From contig LSRY02000035.1 of assembly GCA_001643675.2 (NCBI GenBank), positions 868,001 through 932,000 of the forward strand: a DNA stretch of 64,000 bases, given 5' to 3'. Below the pieces are notes generated by a model. That model was not told where the DNA came from, ran no database searches, and worked only from the letters and a program-made list of their open reading frames with translations. Origin of the DNA: Monocercomonoides exilis. Lineage: Eukaryota; Preaxostyla; Oxymonadida; Polymastigidae. This document shows positions 52,901-64,000 of the stretch, one piece after another (the first letter of the stretch is position 1; each line of letters opens with the position of its first letter). A program made the translations under genes and the position numbers.

Positions 52901-55900
52901 TTTCGTTCTTCACCATCCACGTCTTTGATGTACTTCAATGCAATCTCCAGTGCTTTCTTCGAGTTGCCCAGCTCCACATGCGACCTCACCAGCCCCATCA
53001 CATCGCTCACCCTCTTCGGTCCATTTCCTGTGAGTGCCTCTTCATACTGCCTGATGGCCTCTCCCCAGTCCTTCAGGATTTCCAGCTTGGAGGAGTCGAT
53101 CTGGATGCCAAAGAGCGCCTGCCCCAGTGACACCACCCCTCTCGCAGCATCGTCCTCGTGCAGCTGTCCACTCAGAGAGAGCAGAGAGTCTACTAAATCT
53201 GGAATGCTGGGTGTATCTGTGGTGATGTTGGTGCTTAGGATGGAATGCCCTGGCGATGGGAAGCCAGAAGAAGTGGAGAGAGGAGAGGAGTAGATGGAGC
53301 GGGCAGAGGCAGAAGAGATAAAAGCTGACTGAGGAACAGGTGGGGCATCGATGAACAGGCGGCGGGGGTTTGAGTGGTCGCCGACGCGTGTGCAGATCAT
53401 AGAATGCCAGCAAGGGTAGAGCATGTCTCTGCTCTGCCTGACGTTCTTGATGAGGAGGAGCTCCCAATAGCGAAGGGCACGTGGGAGCGAGTGGCAGCAC
53501 TCAGCCACACGCGCCAGAAGAGCCATACTCAAATCGAAGCTCGTCTCTCTGCGCTCCATGAACTCATCAAGGGCTGTTATGAATGAAAAAGAAAATAACA
53601 ATAAATAATTAAATAATTAAATAAAAGAAATATTAATAAGTCAAATATAATAAAACAAACCAAGAAAAGAGTTTGCCAAGTCAATCGGAAGGTTCCTCTT
53701 GCTGAGCATTTTGTGTATCTTTTCAATCACCTCGCTCTGCCCCGGCGGCTTCAGGTCGTCCCAAAAGGCAGCAAAGGCGTGGCAGAAGAGGGAAAGAGGG
53801 ATGGATGGGATTTCGATGCTGATAGGGGCGCAGGTGGAGAGGGCGGTGTGAGGCGAGAACTGGAGCAAGCGTCTGGTGAGGGTGCGGTACCACTCTTGAA
53901 GATCTTCAGCAGTCATCGTCTCGTCCATATCGAGGGCAGTTATGATCGGCTGGAGGAGAGCAGAAGGCTTCTCTTTCTCTGTCTCTGAGAAGAATGGCGG
54001 CAGAATCTTCATCCGCTCGTTCTCTTCAGTCACACTCGCGTTCAGCCGCTGCTTGAAGATGGCGATGAATTCTGTATTGTCCTTCCCCACCATCACAAGC
54101 GAATGGCGGAAGAGATCAGCAAACGTGTCGCTCTGTGAATACACAGAAGACGCCATTGTCTGCACACCCCCTGTGGCCAGCCCGCCTTGAATGGCCAGAG
54201 CATACAGGATTTGGATGACATGCTCAATGACAAACAGGTCGCGGTAGCTGTAGGCACAGCTGGTGTCAGCAGCAGAAGAGGCACCGCTGGCAGAGACAGA
54301 CGTCTGGACGATGATTTGAGGGGGAGAAAGAGGGCGGGCGAATTGGGACTGGTAGGAAGTGGCAGAGACGAAGGAGGCGTAGGAAGGAGGAGTGGGGGTG
54401 GCAGAGGAGGAGGAGGAGTGGCTGGAGATGAGGCTGCTGCCTGAGAAAGAGGCAGATGAGGGCATGTTGATCATAGATGTGCCAAAGGTGTATGGAGTGT
54501 TTGGATTCTCTGCTGCTGCTGATGATGATGAAGCTGATGATGAGGAAGAAGAGGAAGAGGAAGAAGTAACAGAAGAAAGAGAAGGAGAAGACGAGGCAGA
54601 AGAAGAGGCAGAGGCAGAGGCAGCGCTTGGCGGGAGGCGTGGGCAGAAGAGGAATTCAGTGTCATCTTCTGGGCGATGAACAGGGCGAGGGGGGAAATAC
54701 TCGTCTTCAGCGAAGATGCGAAATGCCTTCAAAGCGAAGGCGAAGGGGTGGACGGGAGGGAGAGCGAACTGGGTGAGGCAGTGGGAGAGGGGGGCTCCAG
54801 GAGGGATGTTGAAGGAGAGGTTGGTCAGATGGTCGATCTGTTCAGCCACATTCTGCAGGGTGATCTGTCTGCTGTGGCCATGACGTGAGGAGCGGGTGGA
54901 GGCATTGGAGGAAGAAGAGGAGGAGGAAGAGGAAGAAGAAGAGGAAGAAGGAGAAGTGAAGGGAGCAACAGGTGCAGCAGCAGTGTTGGATGAGGTGTAT
55001 GAAGGATGAGCAGGGGTTGGGGCAGAGGCAGAAGAGGAAGACTGAGAAGAAGGAGAGGAGGAAGAGGAAGAGATGGAGAGATGCTGGAGAAGTGTGGCTG
55101 GTGAAGCAGAACGAGGAAGGCCTTGCGAAGATGAAGATGAAGAGGAAGCAGCAGAAGAAGAAGCAGAAAGAGAAGGAGGGGCGAGGGTGTTGAAAGGGAG
55201 GAGGCGGAGGATAGAGCGGAGGATGTGTGTGGAGAAGGAGTGGATGGGGAGGCGGTGGCCGAAGATGGACAGGGAATACAGCGCAGCCAGACGAGAAGTG
55301 AAAGGCAGAGTGATGTCGTCGATGATGCCGATGATGGCAGGGATGAGATGAGGGACGTATTCGTCGAGGTAGTTGGAGAGGATTTCGAGTAAGTAGAGCG
55401 TCTCGTGAAGGTACCCTCTCTTTTGGATGTTGGAGAGGAGGAGGGGAACAAGGGCAGGCATTGTCATGCGCATGTCCTGATAGACAGAGAGGAGCTGCTC
55501 GACGAGCGGGGCGATGAAGATGAAGTGCGTGTGCCACAGGCGCTGGATGAGGTTGAGGATGTGTCCGATGTGCTCCCTCATCTCCAGTTTGAGGTGCTTC
55601 ACGAAGAATGTGAGGATGCGGAGGACGTGGTGGTAGACACCTGCACACTCGGCATTGTCGGCGATGCGGAAGAGCAAAGAAAGTGCCTGCGACAAGAAGA
55701 CTGCAAAAGTGCCTGGATGAGAGTTGATGATCAGAGCAACTGTGTGAAGCAGCTTTCCCACATGGTCTGTGCTCCCTTGCTGCAGCTGCTCTTCAATCTC
55801 CTGCAATAACAATGATAGCACAGGCCGTGTCACATCCCCCTTTTTCGGTCTGAGAAGGAGCATGGCTGTTGTGGGTGGGGCGGGTCTCTGCTGTTGTGGT

Positions 55901-58900
55901 GGCTGCTGTGTCTGTTGCTGTTGTTGATTCTGCTGTTGATTCTGCTGCTGGGTGGCAGCGTTGTTGTTGTTGTTCTGCCCAGGAATGTCAGACAAGACAC
56001 GATGGATCTCAAACTCTGTCTGCTGCGGATGGAGCACTTCTGCTGCATGGAGTGGGGAGATGGCGCCAACAATGCCCAAAAGGCGGAGGGTCTCTCTGAA
56101 CACAGGTAGAGAAGAGGAATGGAGGAGGGAGATGATTGACTCCAACAGTGTGTCGAATGTGCGGTAAGGGGTGACCACACACCCAGCTGTCTGCACCAGA
56201 AGCCCAAACGCCCTCAGCGCAGACTCAACGACATACGGCTGCATCTGAGCAGCAGACGGGGTGAGGCAGGCGATGATGGGCGGGGCGAGGGCAGCAAAGT
56301 GCTCGTCGATGAGGATGCCGGAGATGCGTGCGAGCTCACCCACGATGTCGAGGGAGATGCGTATGAGCTCTGGCCAGCGGGAGTAGATGGGAGGGAGGAA
56401 GGAGGCGAGGATGGCGTTGATGTGGATGACAGCTGTGTCGGGGCAGTTGCGGATGAGGTGGATGATCCCTGCAGCCAGCATGCGCTTGTTCTCCCGCCCG
56501 TTGTGGAACTCGAAGGCCAGCAGATTCTCTTCAAACAGGTTGTGGAAGCGCGCCTTGATCATCGCTGGGTTCTTTGCACTTAGGCGGGAGAGGAGGGAGA
56601 TGCACTGCAGACGGATGTCTGAGTTCTCGTCGTTGAGGAGAGGGAAGATGAACGAGGTGAGGTTGGACGAGAGAGCCAAGTAAAAATCGTACTGAAACGT
56701 GAATGACTGGATGAGGGTGAGGCGCACGTCTTCGTCGGGGTCTGTGGCCATCACGATGAGCAGCTTGCGGAGGATCTCACATACAATCGACCAATACTGC
56801 CCGTCCACTGGGGGGTGCTGCCCGCGTGTCACAACCAGCTTGCAGCAGGCTTCAGCGCATTTCAAACGGACGTCGCGTGAGTGGTGGGAGAGATAAGGGC
56901 AGACAACATCGCGCAGGTAGTGGGCAAGGTAGTGGTGAGAGAAGTCGAATTCAGACAGAATTTGGAAGGCCTCGCAGATCTGCTTGGAAGACGCCTCATC
57001 GTTCATCAGGGCAGGCGGCTGGGATTGGAGGACAGCAGATGGAGAGATAAGCATGCTCGATGCAGAACCAGAGGAAGAAGAAGATGATGATGAGGCAGAG
57101 GAAGAGGAAGAAGAGGAAGACGTGATGAGGGATGCGAATGTGCTGGGCGTAGAGACTTGGATGGCAGGAGGTGGCTGATCAGCTTTGATGAAGCGCTGAC
57201 TGGCAGTCAAGACATGGCATCTGACATCATTCAAGTTCTCCACTTTGAATCCTGTGTGACACAGGGCCATTGGAGGGGAGTTGTGGATGACACAGGCAAT
57301 GCAGAGCTCAGTGTCCCTGCTGCAGTTTGAAGGGATGTGGACAACTGGAGAAGAGGAAGAGGAAGAGGAGGAAGAGGAGGAAGAAGAAGATGCAGAAGAA
57401 GAAGAAGCAAACGAAGTGACAGGCGCACGAGCAGAGGAGCCGAGACGAGTGACAGGGAAAGAGACAGACGAAGGGACAGATATACGGGAGACGAGGGGAG
57501 TGGCGAGGGCTTTCTTCTTCTGTGAGGCAGATGTTGGGACGAGGATTTCGTATTCCGTGATGAGCAGCCGTGTCTGGAAGGAGGAGAGGAGATGAGGGAA
57601 CACATCGCAGATGACGCTGAGGGTGCGGCAGAAGGCGGGGGAGAAAGGGAGGCGGAAGATGGACTCGAGGAATGATTCAGACAGCTGCATCTGAGTGCGC
57701 AGGCAGAGGAGCATCTCACACAGACAGTCAAGCACACACACGATGACGGAAGGATGCTTCAGTGTCTTGATCGTCTTGGCCATCACATCAGTCAGCCCTT
57801 TCTTCAGTGACTCAATAGGCAAGTTGAGTGATGTGTCTGAAGGGGGTAGTCTTGCCCGCTGGGTGGTGAGGTTCTTGATGAGGCGGGCGGCGATGGGGAA
57901 GGACAGTTTCTGCGTCTCTGGGTCAGATTCGCAGCAGGCGACGACGGTGTTGCTGCAGTGGGGCATCACTTTGGCCACGCTGGATGGGTTGGTCTTGACA
58001 AATGGAGGGAGGACTGCTATTGTCGCCTGTCGAACAAGATTGTCGGTGCTTGACTTGGCATATGACACAATCTGAAAAGATAAATATATTGAAAGATAAG
58101 CATATTGATAGATATATGTAATGTGATATTCTAAATGAGCGAATAAAGAAGAAGACACACAATAGCTGCCACTCTCTGCTGCAGTAGATAGGTGTCTATC
58201 GTGTTGAGTGTAAGCATCTCTGCCACCTCCAACAGCAGCCCGTGGCTCTTCGCAATCTGCTTTGTGGACGACTTCTGTATCATCTCCAGTTCATTCAGGC
58301 ATTTCTCGAACTCGTCACGAAAGAGATGGTGGTTGCGCCGCTCAAGCTGCCCAATGCACTCTCCGAAGCAGTGTGCGGCTTCTGAGTGAAGAGAAAAGTC
58401 TTCAGAGAGAAGTATGCTCTGAAGAGGTGGAGATGAAATGAAATGAAGAGGAAGAAGTTTAAGTTGGAAAATGGAAGAGGATGAAAAATAAATAAGAAGA
58501 TATTGTTGTTGGATGAGTTGATGTTGTTGAAATTTTAAAAAATGCGATAAAATAAGAAAAATTACACAATTATTCATTTTAAAAAATAAATGAAAATGGA
58601 ATCACGCTAATATTTCTAAGAAACAACTGATTTGCCAAAACCTTCATGATGTTTATTGTCTTCTCCAAATACTTTGCAAACTGCGCAGGTGATCGTTTTG
58701 AGCATTCTTCCAGCAAAATAAGTGAAGATGTACGCTTTCTTTTCTCTTCCTCTCTTTGCTGGGAATTCAGCTCTTGTGTTGAAGTGTTTGAAGATTTTGT
58801 TCTGTTTGAAATTTTTATTTATAACCCATCAAATAAAGCGATAAAAATGAATTTCTAGATAACAAAATTAATTTAGCCATACGTAATTGATGCTTGTTTT

Positions 58901-59677
58901 TGAAGATAGTTTTCTAAGTTTGTAAAAGCTTCAGACACTAATCGATCAATAAACTCGTCAGCTCCTAAAAAATTCTTTGCAATGTTTGCTTTAGTTTCAA
59001 AAAACATTCATTCAAATTAGAAAAGAAAAAGAAAGAAAAACAAGATTTAATAATTGGTACGTTAATTTTAATTTTTCAAACAAATATAAAAACAAACCAA
59101 TCACTTCAGCAGCTATTTTTGGAATTTCTTTTTGCGACGAATATAACGAACTTCGTAAAAATCCTTGGACTTTTGTGAATGAAAATGCAATTATGTTAAT
59201 AACCAAATGTTCTAGAAATATGTTTTATAAACATGAAAAAATGTATCGAAAAACAAAGCAGAATATTTCAAATATACGCTTCAAACAATTAATTTCAAAA
59301 GAACAAATGTCAACAACCTGTTGCAAGAATGCATGCAATATAAGAGTTAATGTTATTGGATTGAGGCGAAGCCAAAATGACAGGAAGAAAGTCATAAGTT
59401 GGATGCTGAAAAAGACAATAAATTCAAAATAATTAACAATTAAAATATATAAATCATTAAAACATATTAAAAAATGAAATGTTAATTTAAAAAATTCGAT
59501 TGAAACAACACTTTTCAAGCACACCTCTCCAATGATTTTTATTATCTCCTCCCGGATTTCTAATATTGAACTGGTGTAAAATGCAAACACAAATCACAAG
59601 ATTACATCAAATTAAATTAAGTCTGTTCACGCTTACCGTGCTCCTATGGATGTTAATGCAGCCTCTGCTGGATCCAT
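48790..59677 (-). CDS. TOR: Target of rapamycin (TOR) serine/threonine protein kinase
   Basis: PI3K-related kinase that controls growth in TORC1/TORC2. I resolve 12 exons on the minus strand: 59677-59637, 59570-59525, 59405-59318, 59211-59098, 58964-58883, 58801-58642, 58418-58161, 58071-53661, 53573-50650, 50536-50000, 49821-49657 and 49488-48790. All phases agree and the sum is 3,175 codons including stop. HEAT repeats fill residues 1 to about 1,600, interrupted by Ser runs. FAT occupies about 1735-2480. The FRB region begins near 2500 (LDEISGKYY) and ends at AAWDRY (about 2721). Kinase: Lys2813 in LLKGREDLR, Asp2972 and Asn2977 in GDRHPSN, Asp2991 in HIDFGD. The FATC closes with LGWCPIW and TGA. 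Human mTOR has 2,549 residues; the excess is mainly Ser/Ala insertions. The first 13 codons are the weakest part and an upstream exon may exist. A CTTT array (49938-49968) lies in intron 10. Confidence 0.95.
49938..49968. repeat. CTTT microsatellite in TOR intron 10
   Basis: About eight copies of CTTT on the plus strand, within the intron between 50000 and 49821. The GTGTGG donor just upstream is preserved. Confidence 0.8.
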
Positions 59678-59839
59678 AACCAAGAAGGGAGGTAAAGTAA
59701 AAATGGGTCAGAATATTCGCAATTTTTCTCAAAAATATCATATTATTGTGAGTTATTTAAGGTATAATTAACTGAAAAGTTTTTTGTTCGTTCAGCCATA
59801 ATTCATTGTTTGCAGTTCAATTGATTCTTTCTTTTGTTA
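59678..59839. promoter_or_regulatory. Short head-to-head intergenic region between TOR and TTLL
   Basis: Only 162 bp separate the proposed TOR start (59677, minus) from the TTLL start (59840, plus), so both promoters must share or abut here. The interval is A/T-rich with a TATA-like GGTATAATTA at about 59761. The spacing is an observation; co-regulation is inference. If TOR has a further upstream exon the gap would shrink or the genes would overlap. Confidence 0.5.
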
Positions 59840-62800
59840 ATGCCGCGCCACGAAATTGACTATGAGGAAGATGATGATACTGAGGAAGAAGATGACGATC
59901 CTTCATATGTCTTGCCATGCACAGTTCAATCAAAAAAGGAAGGAAAGAAATGTATCAGCTTGTATGATTGCCGATATGAAATTGGTTTGCATTTTTAATA
60001 AATTCAATAAAATATTTCTCTCCATTTACAAACAACTAATTTTTAATTTGTTTTCAACATTTAAATAAACACAGTGAGATATGTGGCGAAATGCCTCGAT
60101 TTTCGAGATTGTGATCGATTTGACCACTGCAAAGTTATCTGGACTGATTCACCACCGTCGTTTGATACCCTTTCACGAATGTCAAGGGGTCAGATGCTTT
60201 CACGGTTCCCTATGATGAATGAACTTTCAAAAAAGGGAATTTTTTTTGCACACATTAATCGAATGCGTTTGACATTTCCAAATGACTTTCGTTTTGTGCC
60301 CCGTACATGGGTCCTACCTCAAGATGCAGGAGAACTTCATGAAGAGTTTTCATTGGCAAAACCTGGTGAAAAACCGAGGACATATATTGTAAAGCCATCT
60401 GGTGGTTCACAAGGTCAAGGTATATATTTAGCTCAGCAAGAGACGGACATTCTTCCAAACGCTCAAGTTGTCCAGCGATATGTGGATAAGCCGTTTTTGA
60501 TTGATGGATACAAATTTGATTTCAGAATCTATGTTCTGGTTACATCTGTATCTCCTCTCAGGATCTGGCTTGGAAGGGAAGGGCTTGCTAGGTTCTGTAC
60601 AAAGAAATATGAAGGAAGTGTAACACGAGAGAATATGGGCAATGCGTTCATGCATCTGACGAACTATGCAGTCAACAAGCACTCGAAGGACTTTATTGCG
60701 AATGAAGATGCGAAGGAAGACGATAAAGGATCGAAGAGGAGTTTGTCGTCAGTGACGAAGCTGCTGAAAGAGATGGGCCACAACACAACAGCCATGTGGG
60801 AGCAGATAACAGACGTGATTGTGAAAACGATGATCGCCATCCACCCGTCGCTCCTGTCAGGCTATGCGCTCCACGCCGCCCAGCCCATTTCGCTTTACAC
60901 CTCAACACACTCTCACCATTCGTCTGATTCGAAAAGAAGCAAAACATCTGACCAATCAACATCCTCAACTGGATCATTAGAGTCTCAACGTGCTGCCTCA
61001 TCTTCTTCTGCGGGAGACGAAGGAAGCAAAAGGGGTATGCCATCCTCTTTGATGTCTTCTCTTCCTGATCTCAAAACAGGCTCTCCTCCTTCAACTGCTG
61101 GCAGTGGATCCAGAAGCTCTTCATCCTCTTCGTCTTCGCCTTCTTCAAACACTTCATCATCTTCTTCTCTTTCTTCTTCCTCCTCCTCCTCCTCATCTTC
61201 CTCTTCCTCTTCTACAACTTCCTCTTCTTCAAGTGCAGACACAAACAGCCGAGCTGCCTCTTATTCAGTCATGTCGCAGTGCTTCCACGTGATTGGCTTT
61301 GATATTCTGTTGGACTATCGCCTGCGCCCGTGGATTGTCGAGATCAACCACTCTGCCTCGTTTGTGTGTGATTCGCCGTTGGATCAGAAGATCAAATACC
61401 TCGTTCTCAGCTCTGCCCTCCGCTTAATGGCGCAGATTGAGGCGAAGGAGAAGAAGAGGGTGGAGATCAGCGAGCGGAGAATAGCAGCAGAGCAGCGAAG
61501 AAAAGAGAAAGAGAAAGAGAAAGCGCGCAGACGCATCAAGCGGAGGAAGGAGATGGAAGCGCGAGGGGAGGAGTGGATGGAGGATGAGGAGGAAGGAGGA
61601 GAGGAGGAAGAGAGCGACTCATCGTCTGTTGAGGAAGAAGCATTGTCTTCTGTGGCTGAGCCGACAGTGTCGCCAGATGGGTTCTACCGACTGATCTATT
61701 CCGAGACGCATCCCTCGTTTGCCAAGCGCAGCGACATCAAAAAGATGCACATTTACAACTCGGCTGTGCTGCACGAGGCATTCTACAAGGCGTGCGGGGC
61801 GAGAGGGCTGTACGGGCTGAAGATGATTGCAGCAGTGGGACACACAAACAGCGAGGAGTTTGAGAGGCATTTTGTGGAGTATGCTGAGCGGGCGACGGCG
61901 AATGGGGGGTTGGGCTGTGAGGAAAGGCCAGACAAGACAGCGCTGGTGAATGCACCTTCGTCGAGTGCGTGGGGCCCTCTCAAAGTGGGAATGGTGTCAC
62001 GCTCATCGTCCTCAGCATTTGTGTCAGCGTCGTCTTATTCGTCTGCTGTCTCCTTGAGTTATGCTGCTGCCAAGCGCCATGTCATCAGCCTTGCAAAGTT
62101 CTGCCAGTTTGGGCGGTCGACAGGTCTGGCAGACGGCAAGCGTGTCTCGCAGGCAGACCTCGATGTCATCTACAGAGAAGTCACTCGCCACTCCCCCGCA
62201 GACACCCCAGGCGGCGGCTCAGGTGTCTCCCACTCGTATTTCGGATACAACTCGAGGCCAGGCACTTCGTACTCGGCGATGGCATCGTCGGGAACAGGGG
62301 TTGGATCAATGTCGTTTGGGGACTTCTGCTCGGGTGTGCTCATTCTGGCAACGAGGCAGCATCCGGACTTGTCTGTGTATGAAGCATTGGAGTCAGTGCT
62401 ACTGAGTATGGAAGAGAAGTTCATGCACCAGACACCCTTGACACCTTCTGCACACATCCTGCCCCAGCTGCACCCATCCACTCCTGGCCCATTCTCCTCT
62501 TCTTCTTCCTCATCCTCTTCTTCCTCTTCCTCTTCAGACAGTCGCAGTTCCCATTCATCTCGTCCAATGTCTCCACGTTCCTCTCCTTTTGCTGTCCCCT
62601 CTGCGTATGTCTCCACCTCTTCCTCTCGCAGCGGGTCTCGTTCTGCTTACTCGTCTGACTCCTCATCGATGACAAGCAGCGCTTCTGTTGTGTCGATTGG
62701 GAGGCATGCGGTGCTTGCGCCAGTGACACAGCTGGAGATGAAGGTCAACAGCAGCCCTGCCTCTACCCCTTCCTCCTCAGAAAGAGGAAAAGAAGGCCGG

Positions 62801-63049
62801 TTTGACAGAGAAAGAGAGAGGAAAAGTGCCAGCCGAGAGAGAAGCTACGGGCAAAGAGGAGGTTCATCGGGTGGATCGTCGCAGCAGACGGCGGTGGGGA
62901 GCAGCTATGAGAAGTCTGTTGTTCAGCCGCGGAGTGCAGCGAGTTCGCAGCAAAGACGACACAATTCGCCTTCTTCGCAGAGTGCCTCAGGAACAGCTGC
63001 CAGTGCGACAAGAAAGACAGCCTCCAGCACTCAGCGCGCTCCCTCTCCT

Positions 63050-63081
<32 letters not shown>

Positions 63082-63289
63082 AAGCAGTGTGCCTCCATCG
63101 CGCAGGATGGTGTCGCGTTATGATGACAGTCCATATGCTGCTCCTGTGTCTCCTCAGCACAAACCAAGAATTGCACAAAGGAAAGAGAGAGAGGCAAAGT
63201 ACGTGAATGTTTCGAGCACAGCCAAGGAAGAAAAATCAGTAAATTACAGTAAAAACTCTTCAAATGCACAAGATTTAGAAGGAGGTTGA
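59840..63289 (+). CDS. Tubulin-tyrosine-ligase-like (TTLL) protein, probable tubulin glutamylase
   Basis: Adds amino acids, probably glutamate, to tubulin tails on flagellar or cytoskeletal microtubules. Two exons, 59840-59984 and 60075-63289, give 1,119 residues. Exon 1 supplies the start and an acidic leader, then the family opening CISLYDCRYEI|VRYVAK across the junction. Core motifs are HINRM, TWVLPQDAGEL, the ATP-binding Lys155 in VKPSGGSQGQG, DFRIYVLV, HLTNYAVNKHS, FHVIGFDILLD and WIVEINHSASF. A Ser-rich insertion of about 50 residues (about 394-444) splits the catalytic domain just before FHVIGFD. A charged helix (Lys/Arg/Glu, from about 500) follows the core, as in TTLL microtubule-binding regions. 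The remaining 450 residues are mostly Ser-rich. Autonomous polyglutamylase TTLLs are the closest match in motif pattern, but the subclass cannot be fixed by eye. Confidence 0.9.
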
Positions 63290-63723
63290 ACATAAAGAGC
63301 GATTATTCTTTTCAACATTTCATTTCAAATGTGAATATTTACTTCATAGCACATCATTCATTTCATCCGAAGAAATTCAAGTTCATTTTTGTATTTATCT
63401 CAATGCAATTGCATTTTCCCTTCATTCTTATGATTACTTTTTTTTTATTTCCAATATGATTATTCAGCATTGATAGAAGTTTTTTCTCACGAAAATATAA
63501 AGAGTGATATTAAGGTTATTCAGATCCAATCCCGAAAACTGCTGATTCGTTTTTGCAAGTCTCACAACTTATTTATTAATTATTCATCTATAACAAAGTT
63601 TGTTTTAATTTTTAAAAATATATATAAATTGTGAAAACTTTTTTCCTTTTCTTTCTATATGTAATTTAATCATAACTAACTTTTTCAAAACATCTTTAAT
63701 AATTTGCAACTTTTTCAAATTAA
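63290..63723. other. A/T-rich spacer
   Basis: 3' flank of TTLL and upstream region of the gene at the window edge. Nothing else recognised. Confidence 0.4.
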
Positions 63724-64000
63724 ATGCGCTATTTTTCAGTGAGTTCTCCTGAAGCAGTTTTCAATGTGATAAAAATTGGTAAAAAGGGCACAAAAGCACC
63801 ACGACAATTAACCGTATCAAAAGAAGGCCTTCGATGTTCGAGTTCTGGGGGTGTTACATGGACTCAACCAAATGGAACGATCGTAAGGTGTTTATCATGA
63901 ATTATCCTTTTGTATAATATATGTTTTTCATTGAATATCATTTTACAGCATCACTCCTGATGATCCAGAAGGAAAAATGTTCACTGTTACAACTGTCACT
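63724..64000 (+). CDS. Start of a further gene, cut by the window edge
   Basis: ATG 63724 opens MRYFSVSSPEAVFNVIKIG, continuing for 54 codons to a donor at 63888 (AAG|GTGTTT). The acceptor at 63948 (TTTTACAG) joins in phase to SITPDDPEGKMFTVTT, which stays open to the end. The alternation of short strands (KAPRQLTVSKEGLRCSS, GGVTWTQPNGTIV) suggests a PH-like or other small beta-barrel domain, but no family is recognised. ATTTTTCAG at about 63731-63739 could itself be a splice acceptor, which would move the true start upstream. Confidence 0.5.

Noticed and set aside
54825-55648. Large overlapping frames on both strands within the TOR Ser-rich region
   Set aside because: They are shadows of Ser/Ala codon runs (Leu-, Arg- or Glu-rich translations) over a securely spliced TOR exon.

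Overview
The window looks like nuclear DNA of an anaerobic protist, most likely a preaxostylan such as an oxymonad. This is an inference from four things: short GT-AG introns with A/T-rich interiors, very A/T-rich spacers, TOR, POP1 and tubulin-ligase genes swollen by Ser and Lys/Glu runs, and surface-type proteins made of Cys-Gly/Pro-Cys beta-helix modules joined by one membrane segment to a kinase-like tail. The standard genetic code fits: Gln is written CAA/CAG, and the long conserved frames contain no TAA, TAG or TGA.

Layout, left to right. 447-11045 (+) is one uninterrupted frame for a highly reducing type I polyketide synthase (KS-AT-DH-MT-ER-KR-ACP). It continues into a complete malonyl/palmitoyl-transferase (MPT) domain of the kind found at the beta/alpha junction of fungal fatty acid synthase. 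11425-17737 (+) is RNase P/MRP subunit POP1 in four exons. 18606-21244 is a probable PIF/Harbinger-like DNA transposon with an intact transposase. 21874-23175 (+) is a small membrane-anchored beta-helix protein. 24042-25256 is a broken beta-helix gene, followed by about 4 kb of decayed, unassignable sequence. 29130-30449 (+) is the C-terminal part of a UDP-sugar pyrophosphorylase-like protein, and 30692-30889 (+) a 65-residue tail-anchored protein. 32566-41660 (-) is a roughly 3,000-codon beta-helix/kinase-like gene broken by three in-frame stops and one frameshift. 41.7-46.7 kb is a nest of inverted-repeat elements, ending in a structurally complete Merlin transposon (45178-46738) with an 8-bp target duplication. 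46818-48053 (+) is a two-membrane-segment protein with an in-frame TAA between its membrane segments. 48790-59677 (-) is the TOR kinase, resolved here into 12 exons that join in frame (3,174 codons plus stop). 59840-63289 (+) is a two-exon tubulin-tyrosine-ligase-like (TTLL) glutamylase, head to head with TOR. At the right edge a further gene begins.

The genes do not form a pathway. The housekeeping genes (POP1, TOR, TTLL) are typical eukaryotic nuclear genes. The mobile and beta-helix blocks are repeat-rich accessory DNA. The most novel item is the PKS-MPT fusion: it has no thioesterase, so the C-terminal MPT could load malonyl units, release the finished chain onto CoA, or both. I know of no described polyketide synthase with this arrangement.
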